Positions 9,630-20,075 of a DNA stretch of 64,000 bases are shown here, piece after piece (position 1 is the stretch's first letter; each line of letters opens with the position of its first letter). The translations under genes and the position numbers were made by a program. Under the pieces are notes generated by a model, which was not told the DNA's origin, did not search any database, and worked only from the letters and a program-made list of their open reading frames with translations. Source of the DNA: Herbidospora cretacea (GTDB taxonomy: Bacteria > Actinomycetota > Actinomycetes > Streptosporangiales > Streptosporangiaceae); NCBI RefSeq assembly GCF_001570605.1, contig NZ_BBXG01000017.1, positions 121,877 through 185,876 on the forward strand. Direction: 5' to 3'.

Positions 9630-10178
9630 GTGGCAGTTCAGTCGATCCGCCTGTTCGGCGACCCCGTGTTGCGCACTCCGGCGGAGCCGGTCAAGACCTT
9701 CGACAAGGAACTGCGCAAGCTCGTCAAGGACCTGACCGACACGATGATGGACGCCCCGGGCGCCGGCCTCGCCGCCCCGCAGATCGGCGTCGGGCTCCGG
9801 GTCTTCACCTACAACATCGACGACGTCGTCGGCCACCTGGTGAACCCGGTCCTCGACCTCGGTGTGGAGTGCGACGAGGAGGGCGAGGAGGGCTGCCTGT
9901 CCTTCCCCGGCCTGGCGTTCCCGACGCCGCGCTCGATCCGCGCGGTCGCCAAGGGCTTCAACATGCACGGCGACCCCGTCACGATCGAGGGCACCGACCT
10001 GATGGCCCGCTGCCTCCAGCACGAGACCGACCACCTCGACGGCATCCTGTTCATCGACCGGATGGACGCCGCGCAGCGCAAGCTCGCCATGAAGGCGGTC
10101 CGCGAGGCCGAGTGGAGCGGGCTGTCGGCCCCCGTCGTCCGGTTCTCGCCCCACGCCACCGGCGGGAGGGCCATCTAG
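9630..10178 (+). CDS. def: Peptide deformylase
   Basis: Def removes the formyl group from the N-terminal methionine of new proteins. The 182 residues carry all three family motifs: [19 protein letters not shown] (metal-binding Cys) and QHETDHLDG (two His ligands and the catalytic Glu). GTG 9630 is the start because AAGGAG (9617-9622) lies seven bases upstream; an in-frame ATG at 9603 has none. TAAACT at 9594-9599 is a possible -10. The stop overlaps the fmt start by one base. The pairing is functionally logical, since Fmt adds the formyl group that Def later removes. Confidence 0.96.
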   Translation: MAVQSIRLFGDPVLRTPAEPVKTFDKELRKLVKDLTDTMMDAPGAGLAAPQIGVGLRVFTYNIDDVVGHLVNPVLDLGVECDEEGEEGCLSFPGLAFPTPRSIRAVAKGFNMHGDPVTIEGTDLMARCLQHETDHLDGILFIDRMDAAQRKLAMKAVREAEWSGLSAPVVRFSPHATGGRAI

Positions 10179-11104
10179 TGCGTCTCGTCTTCGCGGGCAC
10201 CCCCGAGACCGCGCTCCCGTCGCTGAGGGCCCTGCTGGCCTCCGGCCACGAGGTCGTCGCCGTGGTGACCCGGCCCGACGCCCAGTCGGGGCGTGGCCGC
10301 AGGCTCCAGCCCAGCCCGGTCGCCGAGCTCGCCGCCGAGGCGGGCGTCGAGGTGCTGAAGCCCGCGAAGGCCGGCGACCCGGCGTTCCTCGACCGGCTGC
10401 GGGAGATCGCGCCCGACTGCTGCCCGGTGGTCGCCTACGGCGCGCTGCTGCCGCAGGCGGCGCTCGACATCCCCGTCCACGGCTGGGTGAACCTCCACTT
10501 CTCGCTGCTGCCGGCCTGGCGCGGCGCGGCCCCGGTGCAACACGCCGTGCTGCACGGCGACGAGATCACCGGCGCGGCCACCTTCCGGATCGTCAAGGAG
10601 CTCGACGCCGGGCCCGTCTTCGGCGTGGTCACCGAGGAGATCCGGCCCAGTGACACCAGCGGCGAGCTCCTCGCCCGGCTGGCCGAGTCGGGCGCGGGGC
10701 TGCTGGCCGCCACGATCGACGGCATCGCCGACGGTTCCCTCGAAGCTCGTCCTCAGCCCGCCGAGGGCGTCAGCCTCGCGCCGAAGATCGCGGTCGACGA
10801 CGCCCGGGTCGACTGGACCGCCCCCGCCCTGCGCGTCGACCGCCTCATCCGGGCCTGTACGCCCAATCCCGGCGCCTGGACCGAGTTCCGCGGCCACCGG
10901 CTCAAGCTCGGCAGAGTCACCGAGGACCGCGACGCCGAGAAGCTGGCGCCGGGCGAGATCCGCGTCCAGAAGAATCGGGTATGGGCGGGCACGGCCAGCC
11001 ACCCCGTCCTTCTCGGCGAGGTGAAAGCCGAAGGGAAGAAGCCGATGACGGCGGGCGATTGGGCCCGCGGTGCCCGGATCGGGGAAGGCGACCACCTCGG
11101 CTGA
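10178..11104 (+). CDS. fmt: Methionyl-tRNA formyltransferase
   Basis: Fmt transfers a formyl group from 10-formyl-tetrahydrofolate to Met-tRNA(fMet). The 308 residues begin [16 protein letters not shown]. The catalytic region is [24 protein letters not shown], with the Asn, His and Asp of the family triad spread through it and the next 35 residues ([17 protein letters not shown]). The C-terminal OB-like domain begins near residue 210 and includes [16 protein letters not shown] 10178 shares its first base with the last base of the def stop and follows GGGAGGG, so translation is coupled to def. Confidence 0.96.
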   Translation: MRLVFAGTPETALPSLRALLASGHEVVAVVTRPDAQSGRGRRLQPSPVAELAAEAGVEVLKPAKAGDPAFLDRLREIAPDCCPVVAYGALLPQAALDIPVHGWVNLHFSLLPAWRGAAPVQHAVLHGDEITGAATFRIVKELDAGPVFGVVTEEIRPSDTSGELLARLAESGAGLLAATIDGIADGSLEARPQPAEGVSLAPKIAVDDARVDWTAPALRVDRLIRACTPNPGAWTEFRGHRLKLGRVTEDRDAEKLAPGEIRVQKNRVWAGTASHPVLLGEVKAEGKKPMTAGDWARGARIGEGDHLG

Positions 11105-11152
11105 GCTACGCTGAATGATCGCTCGCCACCACCAACCAAAGGCAACCGCCAG

Positions 11153-12562
11153 ATGACGAACCGGGGCAACAACCCCACGGGCCGCCCCCGCTCCACCGGT
11201 CGGCGCGGTGGCCCCCCGAGGCCCCCCAAGCCCGTCCGCGACGAGGCCAGGAACGCGGCCTACGACCTGATGAGGGCCGTCGACGAGCGCGACGCCTACG
11301 CCAACCTGCTGCTGCCGCAGATGTTGCGGCAGCGTGACATCACCGGCCGCGACGCCGCCCTCGCGACCGAGCTGGCCTACGGCACCCTGCGCGGTCTCGG
11401 CACCTACGACGAGGTGATCGCCGCCTGCAGCGACCGCCCGCCGGAGGAGATCGACCCGCCGCTCCTCGACGCCATGCGCCTGGGCGTCCACCAGCTCCTG
11501 CGCACTCGCATCCCGGCCCACGCCGCCGTCAGCGCCACGGTCGACCTGGTCCGGCTGCGCGTCGGCCAGGGTCCCTCGCGGTTCGCCAACGCGATCCTGC
11601 GCAAGGTCAGCCAGCGGTCGCTCGACGAGTGGCTGAAGGCGGTCGCGCCGCCGGTCGAAGACGACCCGATCGGCCACCTGTCCGTCACCTACAGCCACCC
11701 GAAGTGGATCGTCACCGCGCTGCGCGACGCCGTCGGCGGCTCGATCGACGAGACCGCCAAGGTCCTGGAGGCCGACAACGAGCGGCCCCGGGTGGCCCTG
11801 GTGGCCCGGCCGGGCCGGGCGACCATCGACGAGCTCGTCGACGCCGGCGCCGAGCCCGCCCCCTACTCGCCCTACGGCGCCTACCTGACCGAGGGCGACC
11901 CCGGCCAGCTCAGGGCGGTCGGCGAGCAGCGCGCGGCGGTGCAGGACGAGGCGAGCCAGCTGGTCGCCCTGGCCCTGACCCGGGTGCCGCTCGACGACCG
12001 CGACGGGACCTGGCTCGACATGTGCGCGGGCCCCGGCGGCAAGGCGGGCCTGCTCGACGCGATCGCCACGCAGACCGGCGCGCGGCTGCTGGCGGGCGAC
12101 TCGCAGGAACACCGCGCCCGGCTGGTCTGGCAGGCGACCAAGGACGCCACCGTCGTGGTGGCCGACGGCACCGCCCCGCCCTGGCGGGAGGGCGTCTTCG
12201 ACCGGGTCATGCTCGACGCGCCGTGCACCGGCCTGGGGGCGCTGCGGCGTCGTCCGGAGGCCCGGTGGCGGCGTGACCCGCGCGGCATCCCCGACCTGAC
12301 CGCGCTGCAGCGCGCGCTGCTGCGGTCGGCGCTGCGGGCGGTCCGGCCGGGCGGCGTGGTCGCCTACGTGACCTGCTCGCCCCACATCGCCGAGACCCGG
12401 GCCGTCGTGGGCGACATGGCCGAGCTCGCCGAGACCCTCGACGCGCGCTCGTTCCTGCCCGAGATCCCGGGCCTGGGCGACGGGCCCTACGCCCAGTTCT
12501 GGCCCCACCGCCACGGCACCGACGCGATGTTCCTGGCCCTGCTCAGACGTCGCGACGCCTGA
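11153..12562 (+). CDS. rsmB: 16S rRNA (cytosine-967-C5)-methyltransferase
   Basis: RsmB (Sun/Fmu) methylates C967 of 16S rRNA using SAM. The 469 residues contain an N-terminal NusB-like helical RNA-binding domain (about 30-165) after a basic, Pro/Arg-rich leader, then the methyltransferase domain with DMCAGPGGK (SAM motif I), DAPCTGLGALRRRPE (motif IV Cys) and VTCSPH (motif VI catalytic Cys). The def-fmt-rsmB order is widely conserved. Its 3' end overlaps by 20 bases the 3' end of the convergent ABC permease gene. Confidence 0.95.
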   Translation: MTNRGNNPTGRPRSTGRRGGPPRPPKPVRDEARNAAYDLMRAVDERDAYANLLLPQMLRQRDITGRDAALATELAYGTLRGLGTYDEVIAACSDRPPEEIDPPLLDAMRLGVHQLLRTRIPAHAAVSATVDLVRLRVGQGPSRFANAILRKVSQRSLDEWLKAVAPPVEDDPIGHLSVTYSHPKWIVTALRDAVGGSIDETAKVLEADNERPRVALVARPGRATIDELVDAGAEPAPYSPYGAYLTEGDPGQLRAVGEQRAAVQDEASQLVALALTRVPLDDRDGTWLDMCAGPGGKAGLLDAIATQTGARLLAGDSQEHRARLVWQATKDATVVVADGTAPPWREGVFDRVMLDAPCTGLGALRRRPEARWRRDPRGIPDLTALQRALLRSALRAVRPGGVVAYVTCSPHIAETRAVVGDMAELAETLDARSFLPEIPGLGDGPYAQFWPHRHGTDAMFLALLRRRDA

Positions 12563-13331
12563 ACAGCGCGAAGGCGATGACGAGCACCACGGCCGTGTAG
12601 CCCGCGAAGACGCCGAACCCCTGCCACGGAGGCAGCGTGATCGGCGTCTCGCGGGTGGTCAGGATGGCGCTCCCGGCCGCCGGCGGCAGGAACTTCTGGA
12701 CGGTGCGCCCCCAGTCCTCCGGCAGGAACACCCCGAAGATCGGCGCCACGAACAGCACCCCGAGCACCGACGTGATCGCCCCGGCGGTGTGCCGCACGAT
12801 CGCCCCCGCGCCCAGCGAGATCAGCGCGATCAGCGTCAGGTAGAGCCCGCCCCCGGTCACCGCCCGCAGCACCTCCGGGTCGCCGATCCCGGCCCCGAGC
12901 CGCCGCATCGAGAAGATCGCCTGCGAGGCGAAGAACGCCAGGAACGACGAGATCAGCCCCACGACCAGCGCGATCATGGCGAGCACGACGGCCTTGGCGG
13001 CCAGCAGCCGGCTCCTTCTCGGAACCGCGGACAGAGACGTCCGGATGAGCCCCGACGAGAACTCGGTCGACACCACCAGCACCCCGAGCACGCCCAGGGT
13101 GATCACCCCGAAGTTGAGCCCGGCCAGCCCGTAGGCCACCGGGTCGAAGGCCAGCCGGGCCCGGAAGCCGAGCCGGTCGTACGACAGCGTGTACGCCAGC
13201 GCCAGCAGCGACGACAGCCCCACGGTCACCACGACGGTGGAGAACATGCTCCACAGCGTCGACCGCACGGTCCAGATCTTGATCCACTCCCCGGCGACGG
13301 CTCCCGCGAAGGTGGCCCTGCGGGGGGTCAT
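12543..13331 (-). CDS. ABC transporter permease, ABC-2 type
   Basis: 262 residues forming the membrane half of a two-gene exporter. After the cytosolic start ([29 protein letters not shown], typical of ABC-2 permeases working with CcmA-type ATPases) there are about six hydrophobic segments, among them [34 protein letters not shown] and [14 protein letters not shown]. The start codon overlaps the ATPase stop (ATGA), so the pair is coupled. The substrate cannot be read from sequence; drug or lipid export is usual for this class. The gene ends 20 bases inside rsmB on the other strand. Confidence 0.9.
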   Translation of the reverse strand: MTPRRATFAGAVAGEWIKIWTVRSTLWSMFSTVVVTVGLSSLLALAYTLSYDRLGFRARLAFDPVAYGLAGLNFGVITLGVLGVLVVSTEFSSGLIRTSLSAVPRRSRLLAAKAVVLAMIALVVGLISSFLAFFASQAIFSMRRLGAGIGDPEVLRAVTGGGLYLTLIALISLGAGAIVRHTAGAITSVLGVLFVAPIFGVFLPEDWGRTVQKFLPPAAGSAILTTRETPITLPPWQGFGVFAGYTAVVLVIAFALFRRRDV

Positions 13332-14224
13332 CCATCGACCCCGTGGAACTCGACGCTGTCGGCCGTCAGGCGCATGAACGCCTCCTCCAGCGACGGATGG
13401 ACGGGGGTGAGCTCGTGCACCCGCAGCCCGGCCCGGAAGGCGAGGTCGCCGATGGCGGCGGGGGTGACGCCGTACACCAGGAGGGCGTCGCCGCCGGTGA
13501 CGGCCTGCCAGTTCTCGGCGGCGACGGCCCGGCCGAGGGCGGGCAGGTCGGGGGAGCGGACCCGCACGTGGTCGGGCGGGATGAAGTCCTCCATCGAGGT
13601 GTCGGCCAGGATCCGGCCCCGGCCGATGACGATCAGGTGCCCGGCGGTGACCGCCATCTCCGACATCAGGTGGCTGGAGACGAAGACGGTCCGCCCCTCG
13701 GCGGCCAGCGACTGCATGAGCCGCCGGATCCACAGGATGCCCTCGGGGTCGAGCCCGTTGACCGGTTCGTCGAACATCAGGATGCCGGGGTCGCCGAGGA
13801 GGGCGGCGGCGATGCCGAGCCGCTGGCCCATGCCGAGCGAGTAGCCCCTGGCCCGCTTGGCGGCGACGTCGTGGAGGCCGACGACGTCGAGCACCTCGCC
13901 GACCCGCTTCCTCGGGATCCCGTTGGTGCGGGCCAGGAACCGCAGGTGGTTGTAGGCCGACCGGCCCCCGTGCCACGCCTTGGCCTCCAGCAGCGCGCCC
14001 ACCTCGCGGAGCGGCGCGGGCAGGTCGCGGTAGGCGCGCCCGTTGACGGTGACCGACCCGGCGGTGGCCCGGTCGAGGCCCAGGATCAGCCGCATCGCGG
14101 TGGACTTGCCGGCCCCGTTCGGGCCGAGGAAGCCCGTCACCACGCCCGGCCGCACCGCGAAGTCGGCGTGGTCGAGGGCGGTCTTCCCGCCGTAGACCTT
14201 GGTCAGGCCGGCTGCGCTGATCAT
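13328..14224 (-). CDS. ABC transporter ATP-binding protein, CcmA/DrrA type
   Basis: 298 residues. Walker A is GPNGAGKS (about residue 35), the signature is the variant [10 protein letters not shown], Walker B is [14 protein letters not shown], and the switch His lies in [13 protein letters not shown]-terminal extension of about 80 residues follows the nucleotide-binding domain, as in DrrA-type exporters. It energises the permease encoded just downstream (4-base overlap). It is divergent from rpe, with a 75-base shared promoter region. The likely role is export of a drug or metabolite, inferred from family. Confidence 0.93.
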   Translation of the reverse strand: MISAAGLTKVYGGKTALDHADFAVRPGVVTGFLGPNGAGKSTAMRLILGLDRATAGSVTVNGRAYRDLPAPLREVGALLEAKAWHGGRSAYNHLRFLARTNGIPRKRVGEVLDVVGLHDVAAKRARGYSLGMGQRLGIAAALLGDPGILMFDEPVNGLDPEGILWIRRLMQSLAAEGRTVFVSSHLMSEMAVTAGHLIVIGRGRILADTSMEDFIPPDHVRVRSPDLPALGRAVAAENWQAVTGGDALLVYGVTPAAIGDLAFRAGLRVHELTPVHPSLEEAFMRLTADSVEFHGVDG

Positions 14225-14285
14225 GGTTCGAGGCTAGTTTGCGCAGATCATCCGCAGGTTCACGAGGGGACAAAACCTTGCCGCG

Positions 14286-14291
14286 TAGACT
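14286..14291 (+). promoter_or_regulatory. -10 element of rpe
   Basis: TAGACT lies eight bases before the rpe ATG. This spacing implies a leaderless or nearly leaderless transcript. No clear -35 was seen. Confidence 0.5.
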
Positions 14292-14299
14292 GCGGCGTC

Positions 14300-14959
14300 A
14301 TGGCCGTACAGATCTCGCCCAGCATTTTGTCCGCCGATTTCGCGCGCCTGGCCGACGAGGCCGCCAGGGTCGCCGGGGCCGCCGACTGGTTGCACGTCGA
14401 CGTGATGGACAACCACTTCGTGCCCAATCTGACCCTCGGCCTGCCCGTGGTGGAGTCGCTGCTGAAGGCGGTCTCGACCCCCGTCGACTGCCACCTCATG
14501 ATCGAAGACCCCGACCGCTGGGCGATCGGCTACGCCGAGGCGGGCGCCAAGAGCGTGACCATCCACGCCGAGGCGGCCAAGGCCCCGGTGCGCACCCTGC
14601 GGGGCATCCGGCAGGCGGGCGCCCGCGCGGGCTTCGCGCTCAACCCGGCGACCGCCGTCGACTCCTACGAGGACCTGCTGCCCGAGATCGACATGCTGCT
14701 GCTGATGACCGTGGAGCCCGGGTTCGGCGGCCAGAGGTTCATCGACGGCGTGCTGCCCAAGATCCGCCGCGCCCGCCAGCTGATCTCCAAGCACGGCATG
14801 GAGATCTGGATCCAGGTCGACGGCGGGGTGGCCGACGACACCATCGAGCGCTGCGCCGAGGCCGGGGCCGACGTGTTCGTGGCCGGGAACGCCGTCTACG
14901 GCCGCGACGACCCCGCCGCCGCGGTCCAGGCGCTGCGGGCGCTGGCCGAGGGGGCGTAG
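14300..14959 (+). CDS. rpe: Ribulose-phosphate 3-epimerase
   Basis: Rpe interconverts ribulose-5-phosphate and xylulose-5-phosphate in the pentose phosphate pathway. The 219-residue TIM barrel begins [15 protein letters not shown] and carries [12 protein letters not shown] (metal-binding His and Asp), [11 protein letters not shown], the phosphate-binding and lid segment [11 protein letters not shown], the second catalytic Asp in VDGGV and [12 protein letters not shown] 14300 matches the family start and has a -10 eight bases upstream. It lies close upstream of the riboflavin block, which uses ribulose-5-phosphate, though the FMN riboswitch separates the two. Confidence 0.96.
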   Translation: MAVQISPSILSADFARLADEAARVAGAADWLHVDVMDNHFVPNLTLGLPVVESLLKAVSTPVDCHLMIEDPDRWAIGYAEAGAKSVTIHAEAAKAPVRTLRGIRQAGARAGFALNPATAVDSYEDLLPEIDMLLLMTVEPGFGGQRFIDGVLPKIRRARQLISKHGMEIWIQVDGGVADDTIERCAEAGADVFVAGNAVYGRDDPAAAVQALRALAEGA

Positions 14960-14968
14960 CGTGAAGCC

Positions 14969-15748
14969 ATGGACCAGAGCGGGCTGTTCGGACCCGGTTC
15001 GGTCACCTGGCGGGTGATGGCGGAGCCGGTCCTCTTCGTGGGCGGCTTCCGGGCCCTGCTGATGCAGGGCCTCCACCCCCGGGCGATGCGCGGGGTGATC
15101 CAGAACTCGGCCCTGTTCGACCCGTCGGAGGCCTGGGCGCGGTTCCTGCGCACGACCGAGTTCGTCCGGGTGCGCACCTACGGCACCGGCCCCGAGGTCG
15201 AGAAGGCGGCGAGCCGGGTCCGCAAGATCCACGCCACCCTCACCGCCTACGACCCCGACGTCGGCGACCGCTACCACCTCGACGAGCCCGACGCCCTGCG
15301 CTGGGTCCACGTCGGTGAGGTCGACTCCTACCTGTCCACCGCGCGGCGCTCCGGCGTCCCGTTCACCGACGAGGAGGCCGATCAGTTCGTGTACGAATGG
15401 CGCCGCGCCGCCGAGGTCGTCGGCCTGTCACCCGACGACGTGCCCCACACGGTCGGCGAGATGAACGACTACATCCAGGGCGAACGGCCGAAGCTGAAGT
15501 TCGTCCCCGAGGCGCCCCACCCGCTGCTCATGTCGCTGAACCCGCCCCTGCCGGCCCGGCTCACCCTGATCAAGCCGATCTTCCCGTGGATCACCAGCGT
15601 GGCCTTCGCCAGCCTGCCCCGCTGGGCCCGCCGCCTCTACGGCCTGCCCGCCACCCCGCTCGGCGACGTGTGGGCGACCATGACGCTGCGCACCGTCCGG
15701 ACCGGCCTCAACGCCGTCCCGAGGGCGCTGCGACCGGCGCCACATTGA
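14969..15748 (+). CDS. MpaB/Lcp-type (DUF2236) oxygenase-like protein
   Basis: 259 residues of the family related to fungal MpaB and rubber oxygenase Lcp. It opens with FGPGSVTWRVMAEPVLFVGGFRALLMQGLHP, the typical start of this family in actinobacteria. HATLTAYD and the conserved LRWVHVGEVDSYL follow in the helical core. Lcp-type relatives bind heme b; the metal or substrate here cannot be deduced. There is no signal peptide, so a cytosolic or peripheral membrane location is likely. It starts nine bases after rpe and is probably cotranscribed. Family confidence is high; function is unknown. Confidence 0.86.
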   Translation: MDQSGLFGPGSVTWRVMAEPVLFVGGFRALLMQGLHPRAMRGVIQNSALFDPSEAWARFLRTTEFVRVRTYGTGPEVEKAASRVRKIHATLTAYDPDVGDRYHLDEPDALRWVHVGEVDSYLSTARRSGVPFTDEEADQFVYEWRRAAEVVGLSPDDVPHTVGEMNDYIQGERPKLKFVPEAPHPLLMSLNPPLPARLTLIKPIFPWITSVAFASLPRWARRLYGLPATPLGDVWATMTLRTVRTGLNAVPRALRPAPH

Positions 15749-15827
15749 CGCCGCCCGGAATGCTCGTGGCAGACTGGGAATAACTTGCGTAGGCAACAGC
15801 CTTACGCTGATCGAAGAAACAAGCATT

Positions 15828-15954
15828 GCGTGCTCCGGGGTCGGTGAAAGTCCGAACCGGCGGTGACAGTCCGCGACCCGGCCGAATCCATCGGCCGGTT
15901 GACCTGGTGGAATTCCAGGACCGACGGTGAAAGTCCGGATGGGAGGCAGCACGC
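15828..15954 (+). promoter_or_regulatory. FMN riboswitch (RFN element)
   Basis: The closing stem P1 pairs GCGTGCT (15828-15834) with AGCACGC (15948-15954). Inside, in the family order, are GGTGAAAGTCC, ACCGGCGGT, CAGTCCGCGA, GGTGGAATTCC, CCGACGGTGAAAGTCC and GGATGGGAG, the conserved FMN-binding core. It lies directly upstream of ribD and should switch the rib operon off when FMN is plentiful. Confidence 0.96.
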
Positions 15955-15964
15955 GACGGGCGAG

Positions 15965-15979
15965 ACCCCTCTTCGGGGT
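15965..15979 (+). terminator. Expression-platform hairpin after the FMN riboswitch
   Basis: ACCCC (15965-15969) pairs with GGGGT (15975-15979) around TCTTC, 11 bases past the aptamer. The T-tract is poor, so this may be a terminator stem or part of a structure masking the ribD ribosome binding site. Confidence 0.45.
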
Positions 15980-16038
15980 GCGTCCGTTCTGGGCGCTTCC
16001 ATGCCCATGCCCCGGAGCCCTGATCTGAAGGGACCGGG

Positions 16039-17091
16039 GTGGACGACCACTTCATGCGGCGGGCGATCGACATCGCCGCGCGCGGGCTGGGCACGACGAG
16101 TCCGAATCCCGTGGTCGGCTGCGTGATCGTGAAGAACGGCTCGGTCGTCGGCGAGGGCTTCCACGCCGTGGCCGGCGGGCCGCACGCCGAGGTCTGGGCG
16201 CTGCGGGAGGCCGGCGAGCAGGCCGAGGGCGCGACCGCCTACGTCACGCTCGAACCCTGCGACCACCACGGCCGCACCGGGCCCTGCTCCGAAGCCCTCC
16301 TCAAGGCCGGGATCGGGCGCGTCGTCGTCGCGGTGCCCGACCCCAACCCTCTCGCGGCCGGGGGCCTGACCAGGCTGCGCGACCACGGGGTGACCGTCGA
16401 GACCGGGGTCCTGCGGGCGGAGGCCGAGCGGGGGAACGCCCACTGGCTGACGTACACGCGTAAGAAGCGGCCGTTCGTCACGTGGAAGTTCGCCGCGACC
16501 CTCGACGGCCGCTCGGCCGCTCTGGACGGCACCAGCCGGTGGATCACCTCGCCGGAGGCCCGCGCCGACGTCCACCGGCTGCGCGGGCAGCACGACGCGA
16601 TCATGGTCGGCATGGGGACCGTCCTGCTCGACGATCCCCACCTCACGGTCAGGCCAGGTCCGGCGAAGCCGTTGCGGGTGGTCGTCGACACCGAGGGCAC
16701 CACGCCGCCCCACGCGAAGGTGCTCGACGACGCCGCGCCGACGCTGCTCGCCGTCGGGGTCGACGTCCCCTACGAGAATTCCGTACGCATCCCGCGCGGC
16801 CCCCGCGGCCTCGACCTGGCCGCGCTGCTGGCCGAGCTCCACTCCCGCCGGATCGTCAGCGTCTTCCTCGAAGGCGGCCCGGTGCTCGCCGGGTCGTTCC
16901 TGCGCGCCGGCCTGGTCGACCGGGTCGTCGCCTACCTCGCCCCCGCCTTCCTCGGCTCCGGGAAGTCGGCCCTGGCTGAGGCGGGCGTGGACACCGTCGG
17001 CGACATCCACCGGTGGGAGTTCGAGGACGTCGTCCCCATTGGACCGGACCTGCGGATCACCGCGCGGCCGGCACCCCCGAAGGAGAACTGA
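16039..17091 (+). CDS. ribD: Riboflavin biosynthesis deaminase/reductase
   Basis: RibD performs the second and third steps from GTP: deamination of the pyrimidine and NADPH-dependent reduction of the ribosyl side chain. The 350 residues show the zinc deaminase motif in the N-terminal domain (HAEVWAL near residue 50, then PCDHHGRTGPC) and the reductase domain from about residue 145 (RPFVTWKFAATLDGRSA, then DAIMVGMGTVLLDDPHLTVR and FLEGGPVLAGSFL). GTG 16039 follows GAAGGGA. It is the first gene after the FMN riboswitch and lies two bases before ribE. Confidence 0.96.
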   Translation: MDDHFMRRAIDIAARGLGTTSPNPVVGCVIVKNGSVVGEGFHAVAGGPHAEVWALREAGEQAEGATAYVTLEPCDHHGRTGPCSEALLKAGIGRVVVAVPDPNPLAAGGLTRLRDHGVTVETGVLRAEAERGNAHWLTYTRKKRPFVTWKFAATLDGRSAALDGTSRWITSPEARADVHRLRGQHDAIMVGMGTVLLDDPHLTVRPGPAKPLRVVVDTEGTTPPHAKVLDDAAPTLLAVGVDVPYENSVRIPRGPRGLDLAALLAELHSRRIVSVFLEGGPVLAGSFLRAGLVDRVVAYLAPAFLGSGKSALAEAGVDTVGDIHRWEFEDVVPIGPDLRITARPAPPKEN

Positions 17092-17093
17092 TC

Positions 17094-17681
17094 ATGTTCA
17101 CCGGAATCGTCGAGGAACTCGGCGAGGTCGTCACCGTCGACCCTCTCCCACAGGCCGCCCGCCTGGCCTTCCGGGGCGCCGTCGTGACCCAGGACGCCAG
17201 GCACGGCGACTCGATCGCCGTGAACGGCGTCTGCCTGACCGTCGTCGAGGTCGACGGCGACGTCTTCACCGTCGACGTCATGAAGGAGACCCTCGACCGC
17301 AGCAGCCTCGGCGCCCTCGCCGCGGGCTCGCCGGTGAACCTGGAGCGCGCGGTCCGCGCCGACCAGCGGCTCGGGGGCCACATCGTGCAGGGCCACGTCG
17401 ACGGCACCGGCGTCATCCTGCGCCGGGAGCCCGACGAGCACTGGGAGGTCGTGGCCGTCTCCCTGCCGCCGGACCTGGCCCGCTACGTGGTGCACAAGGG
17501 CTCGATCACCGTCGACGGCGTCTCGCTGACCGTCGCGTCGGTGACCGACGACGAGTTCACCGTCAGCCTGATCCCCACCACGCTCGCCCTGACCACTCTC
17601 GGCCGGAAGGTCGCCGGTGACCCGGTGAACCTGGAGGCCGACGTCATCGCGAAGTACGTCGAGAAGCTGGTGGCCCGGTGA
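17094..17681 (+). CDS. ribE: Riboflavin synthase, alpha chain
   Basis: Riboflavin synthase dismutates two 6,7-dimethyl-8-ribityllumazine molecules to riboflavin. The 195 residues form two lumazine-binding repeats: the first begins [12 protein letters not shown] and includes [11 protein letters not shown]; the second begins near residue 98 ([12 protein letters not shown]) and includes [14 protein letters not shown] 17094 is certain from the MFTGIVEE signature; an in-frame upstream GTG would add 27 unrelated residues. It lies two bases after ribD and its stop overlaps the ribM start. It acts on the RibH product made three genes downstream. Confidence 0.97.
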   Translation: MFTGIVEELGEVVTVDPLPQAARLAFRGAVVTQDARHGDSIAVNGVCLTVVEVDGDVFTVDVMKETLDRSSLGALAAGSPVNLERAVRADQRLGGHIVQGHVDGTGVILRREPDEHWEVVAVSLPPDLARYVVHKGSITVDGVSLTVASVTDDEFTVSLIPTTLALTTLGRKVAGDPVNLEADVIAKYVEKLVAR

Positions 17682-18310
17682 ACGCCGGCTTCGAGGTCCT
17701 CGGGACGACCGTCCTGTGGACCGACCTCATCGGCAACATCCTCGCCCTGGCCACCGTCCTGTTCGCCATCCGCCGCTCGCTGTGGACGTGGCCGGTCCAG
17801 CTCACCGCGTCGGTGCTGCTGCTGGCCGCCTCGATCAACGCGGGGCTGACCGGCAACGCGCTGAAGCAGGTCCTGTTCGGCGTGCTGGCCGTCTACGGGT
17901 GGGTGCGCTGGAAGGGCCAGGGCGACGAGCTCGCCGTGCGGCCCGCCACCCCGTACGAGCGGCTGGTGCTCGTCGGCACGGTCGTCGTCGGCACCGCGCT
18001 CGTCGGGTGGTTCTTCTTCGTCACCGGGCTGTCGTGGGGCGCGCACGCCCCGCTGCCCGAGGGGTACTTCCTGGTGGCGGCCGACGCCTACATCTTCGTC
18101 GGCAGCGCGGTCGCGACCTGGGCCCAGGGCAGGGCGCTGACCGACTTCTGGCTCGTCTGGATCGCCGTCGACCTCGTCGGGGTGCCGCTGGCGTTCCGCT
18201 CGGGGCTCGTCGTCTCCGGGGCGGTGTACGCCGTGTTCTTCGTCCTGGTCCTCACCGGATTCGTCAACTGGCGCAAGCAGTGGCAGCAGAAAGAGGCCGT
18301 AGCGGTATGA
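17678..18310 (+). CDS. ribM: PnuC-family vitamin transporter, probably riboflavin importer RibM (PnuX)
   Basis: 210 residues of the PnuC family, facilitators for B-vitamin nucleosides. About seven hydrophobic segments are visible, starting with [15 protein letters not shown]. The family WxxxW-type contact residues appear in [10 protein letters not shown] and in the helix around [13 protein letters not shown]. Actinobacterial PnuC proteins inside FMN-riboswitch-controlled rib operons (RibM/PnuX) import riboflavin, so this assignment rests on context rather than on a substrate motif. Start GTG 17678 overlaps the ribE stop by 4 bases and the stop overlaps the ribBA start. Confidence 0.85.
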   Translation: MNAGFEVLGTTVLWTDLIGNILALATVLFAIRRSLWTWPVQLTASVLLLAASINAGLTGNALKQVLFGVLAVYGWVRWKGQGDELAVRPATPYERLVLVGTVVVGTALVGWFFFVTGLSWGAHAPLPEGYFLVAADAYIFVGSAVATWAQGRALTDFWLVWIAVDLVGVPLAFRSGLVVSGAVYAVFFVLVLTGFVNWRKQWQQKEAVAV

Positions 18311-19575
18311 GTGACATCAGGCTCGACCCCATCGAACGGGCGGTCGCCGACATCCGCGACGGCAAGCCGGTCGTCGTCGTCGACAACGAGAACCGCGAGA
18401 ACGAGGGCGACCTCATCTTCGCGGCCTCCAAGGCCACGGCCGCGACGCTGGCCTTCACGATCCGGCACACCTCCGGCGTCATCTGCGTCGGCATGCGCGG
18501 CGAGGACCTCGACCGGCTGGGGCTGCCGCTGATGGTCCAGGACAACCGGGAGCGCATGCGGACGGCGTACACGATCAGCGTCGACGCCCGCGACGGCGTC
18601 ACCACCGGCATCAGCGCCGCCGACCGGGCGCGCACGATCCGGACCCTGGCCGACTCGGCCACCGAGCCGTTCGAGCTGGTCAGGCCCGGTCACATCTTCC
18701 CGCTGCGGGCCCGCGACGGCGGCGTCCTGGTCCGTCCGGGCCACACCGAGGCGGCCGTCGACCTGGCCCGGCTGGCCGGGCTCACCCCGGCGGGCGCGCT
18801 GGCCGAGGTCGTCAACGACGACGGCACCATGGCCCGCCTGCCGGAGCTGCGCGTCTTCGCCGACGAGCACGACCTCGCGCTCGTCTCCATCGAGCAGCTC
18901 ATCGAGTTCCGCCGCCGCACCGAGCGCGTGGTGACGCGGGTCGCGGAGACCTCCATCCCCAACCGCTACGGCATGTGGCGGGCCGTGGGCTACGCCAGCT
19001 CCCTCGACGGCGGCGAACACGTCGCCCTGGTCTACGGCGACCTCGACGACGGGGAGAACGTGCTGGTCCGGGCCCACTCCGAGTGCATGACCGGCGACGT
19101 GCTCGGCTCGCTGCGCTGCGACTGCGGCGTGCAGCTCGACCACGCCATGGCCACCATCGCCGCCGAGGGCCGCGGCGTCGTGGTCTACCTGCGCGGCCAC
19201 GAGGGCCGCGGCATCGGCCTGCTGGCGAAGCTGCGCGCCTACGCCCTCCAAGACGACGGCCACGACACCGTCGACGCCAACCTCGAACTCGGCCTGCCGG
19301 TCGACGCCCGCGAGTTCTCCAACGCCGGCCAGATGCTCGGCGACCTCGGGGTCAAATCGGTGCGCCTGCTGACCAACAACCCGGCGAAAATGCGGGGGAT
19401 GGACGGGTACGGCATCAAGGTGCTCGGCCGGGAACCGATGCCGGTCGCCGTCAACCCGTACAACGAGAAGTACCTGTACGCCAAACGTGACCGCCTTGGT
19501 CACGAGATCCCTGAGCGAGACGCGGACGGCCGAAGGCCGGCCGTGGCTCGCGTCGAGAATCTGCCCGAAAGTTAA
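18307..19575 (+). CDS. ribBA: 3,4-DHBP synthase / GTP cyclohydrolase II
   Basis: A fused enzyme supplying both riboflavin precursors. The N-terminal RibB domain (about 1-205; [18 protein letters not shown], then [10 protein letters not shown] and [10 protein letters not shown]) converts ribulose-5-phosphate to 3,4-dihydroxy-2-butanone-4-phosphate. The C-terminal RibA domain (about 210-400) opens the GTP ring, with zinc cysteines in [16 protein letters not shown] and [12 protein letters not shown]. The 422 residues are normal for the fusion. ATG 18307 ([13 protein letters not shown]) overlaps the ribM stop; the reading frame stays open far upstream but that part is not protein-like. Confidence 0.97.
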   Translation: MSDIRLDPIERAVADIRDGKPVVVVDNENRENEGDLIFAASKATAATLAFTIRHTSGVICVGMRGEDLDRLGLPLMVQDNRERMRTAYTISVDARDGVTTGISAADRARTIRTLADSATEPFELVRPGHIFPLRARDGGVLVRPGHTEAAVDLARLAGLTPAGALAEVVNDDGTMARLPELRVFADEHDLALVSIEQLIEFRRRTERVVTRVAETSIPNRYGMWRAVGYASSLDGGEHVALVYGDLDDGENVLVRAHSECMTGDVLGSLRCDCGVQLDHAMATIAAEGRGVVVYLRGHEGRGIGLLAKLRAYALQDDGHDTVDANLELGLPVDAREFSNAGQMLGDLGVKSVRLLTNNPAKMRGMDGYGIKVLGREPMPVAVNPYNEKYLYAKRDRLGHEIPERDADGRRPAVARVENLPES

Positions 19576-20064
<489 letters not shown>

Positions 20065-20075
20065 CGTTCGGTCTC

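Noticed and set aside
17716..19575. 619-codon frame ending as RibBA
   Set aside because: The first 197 codons are a shadow of ribM; RibBA starts at ATG 18307.
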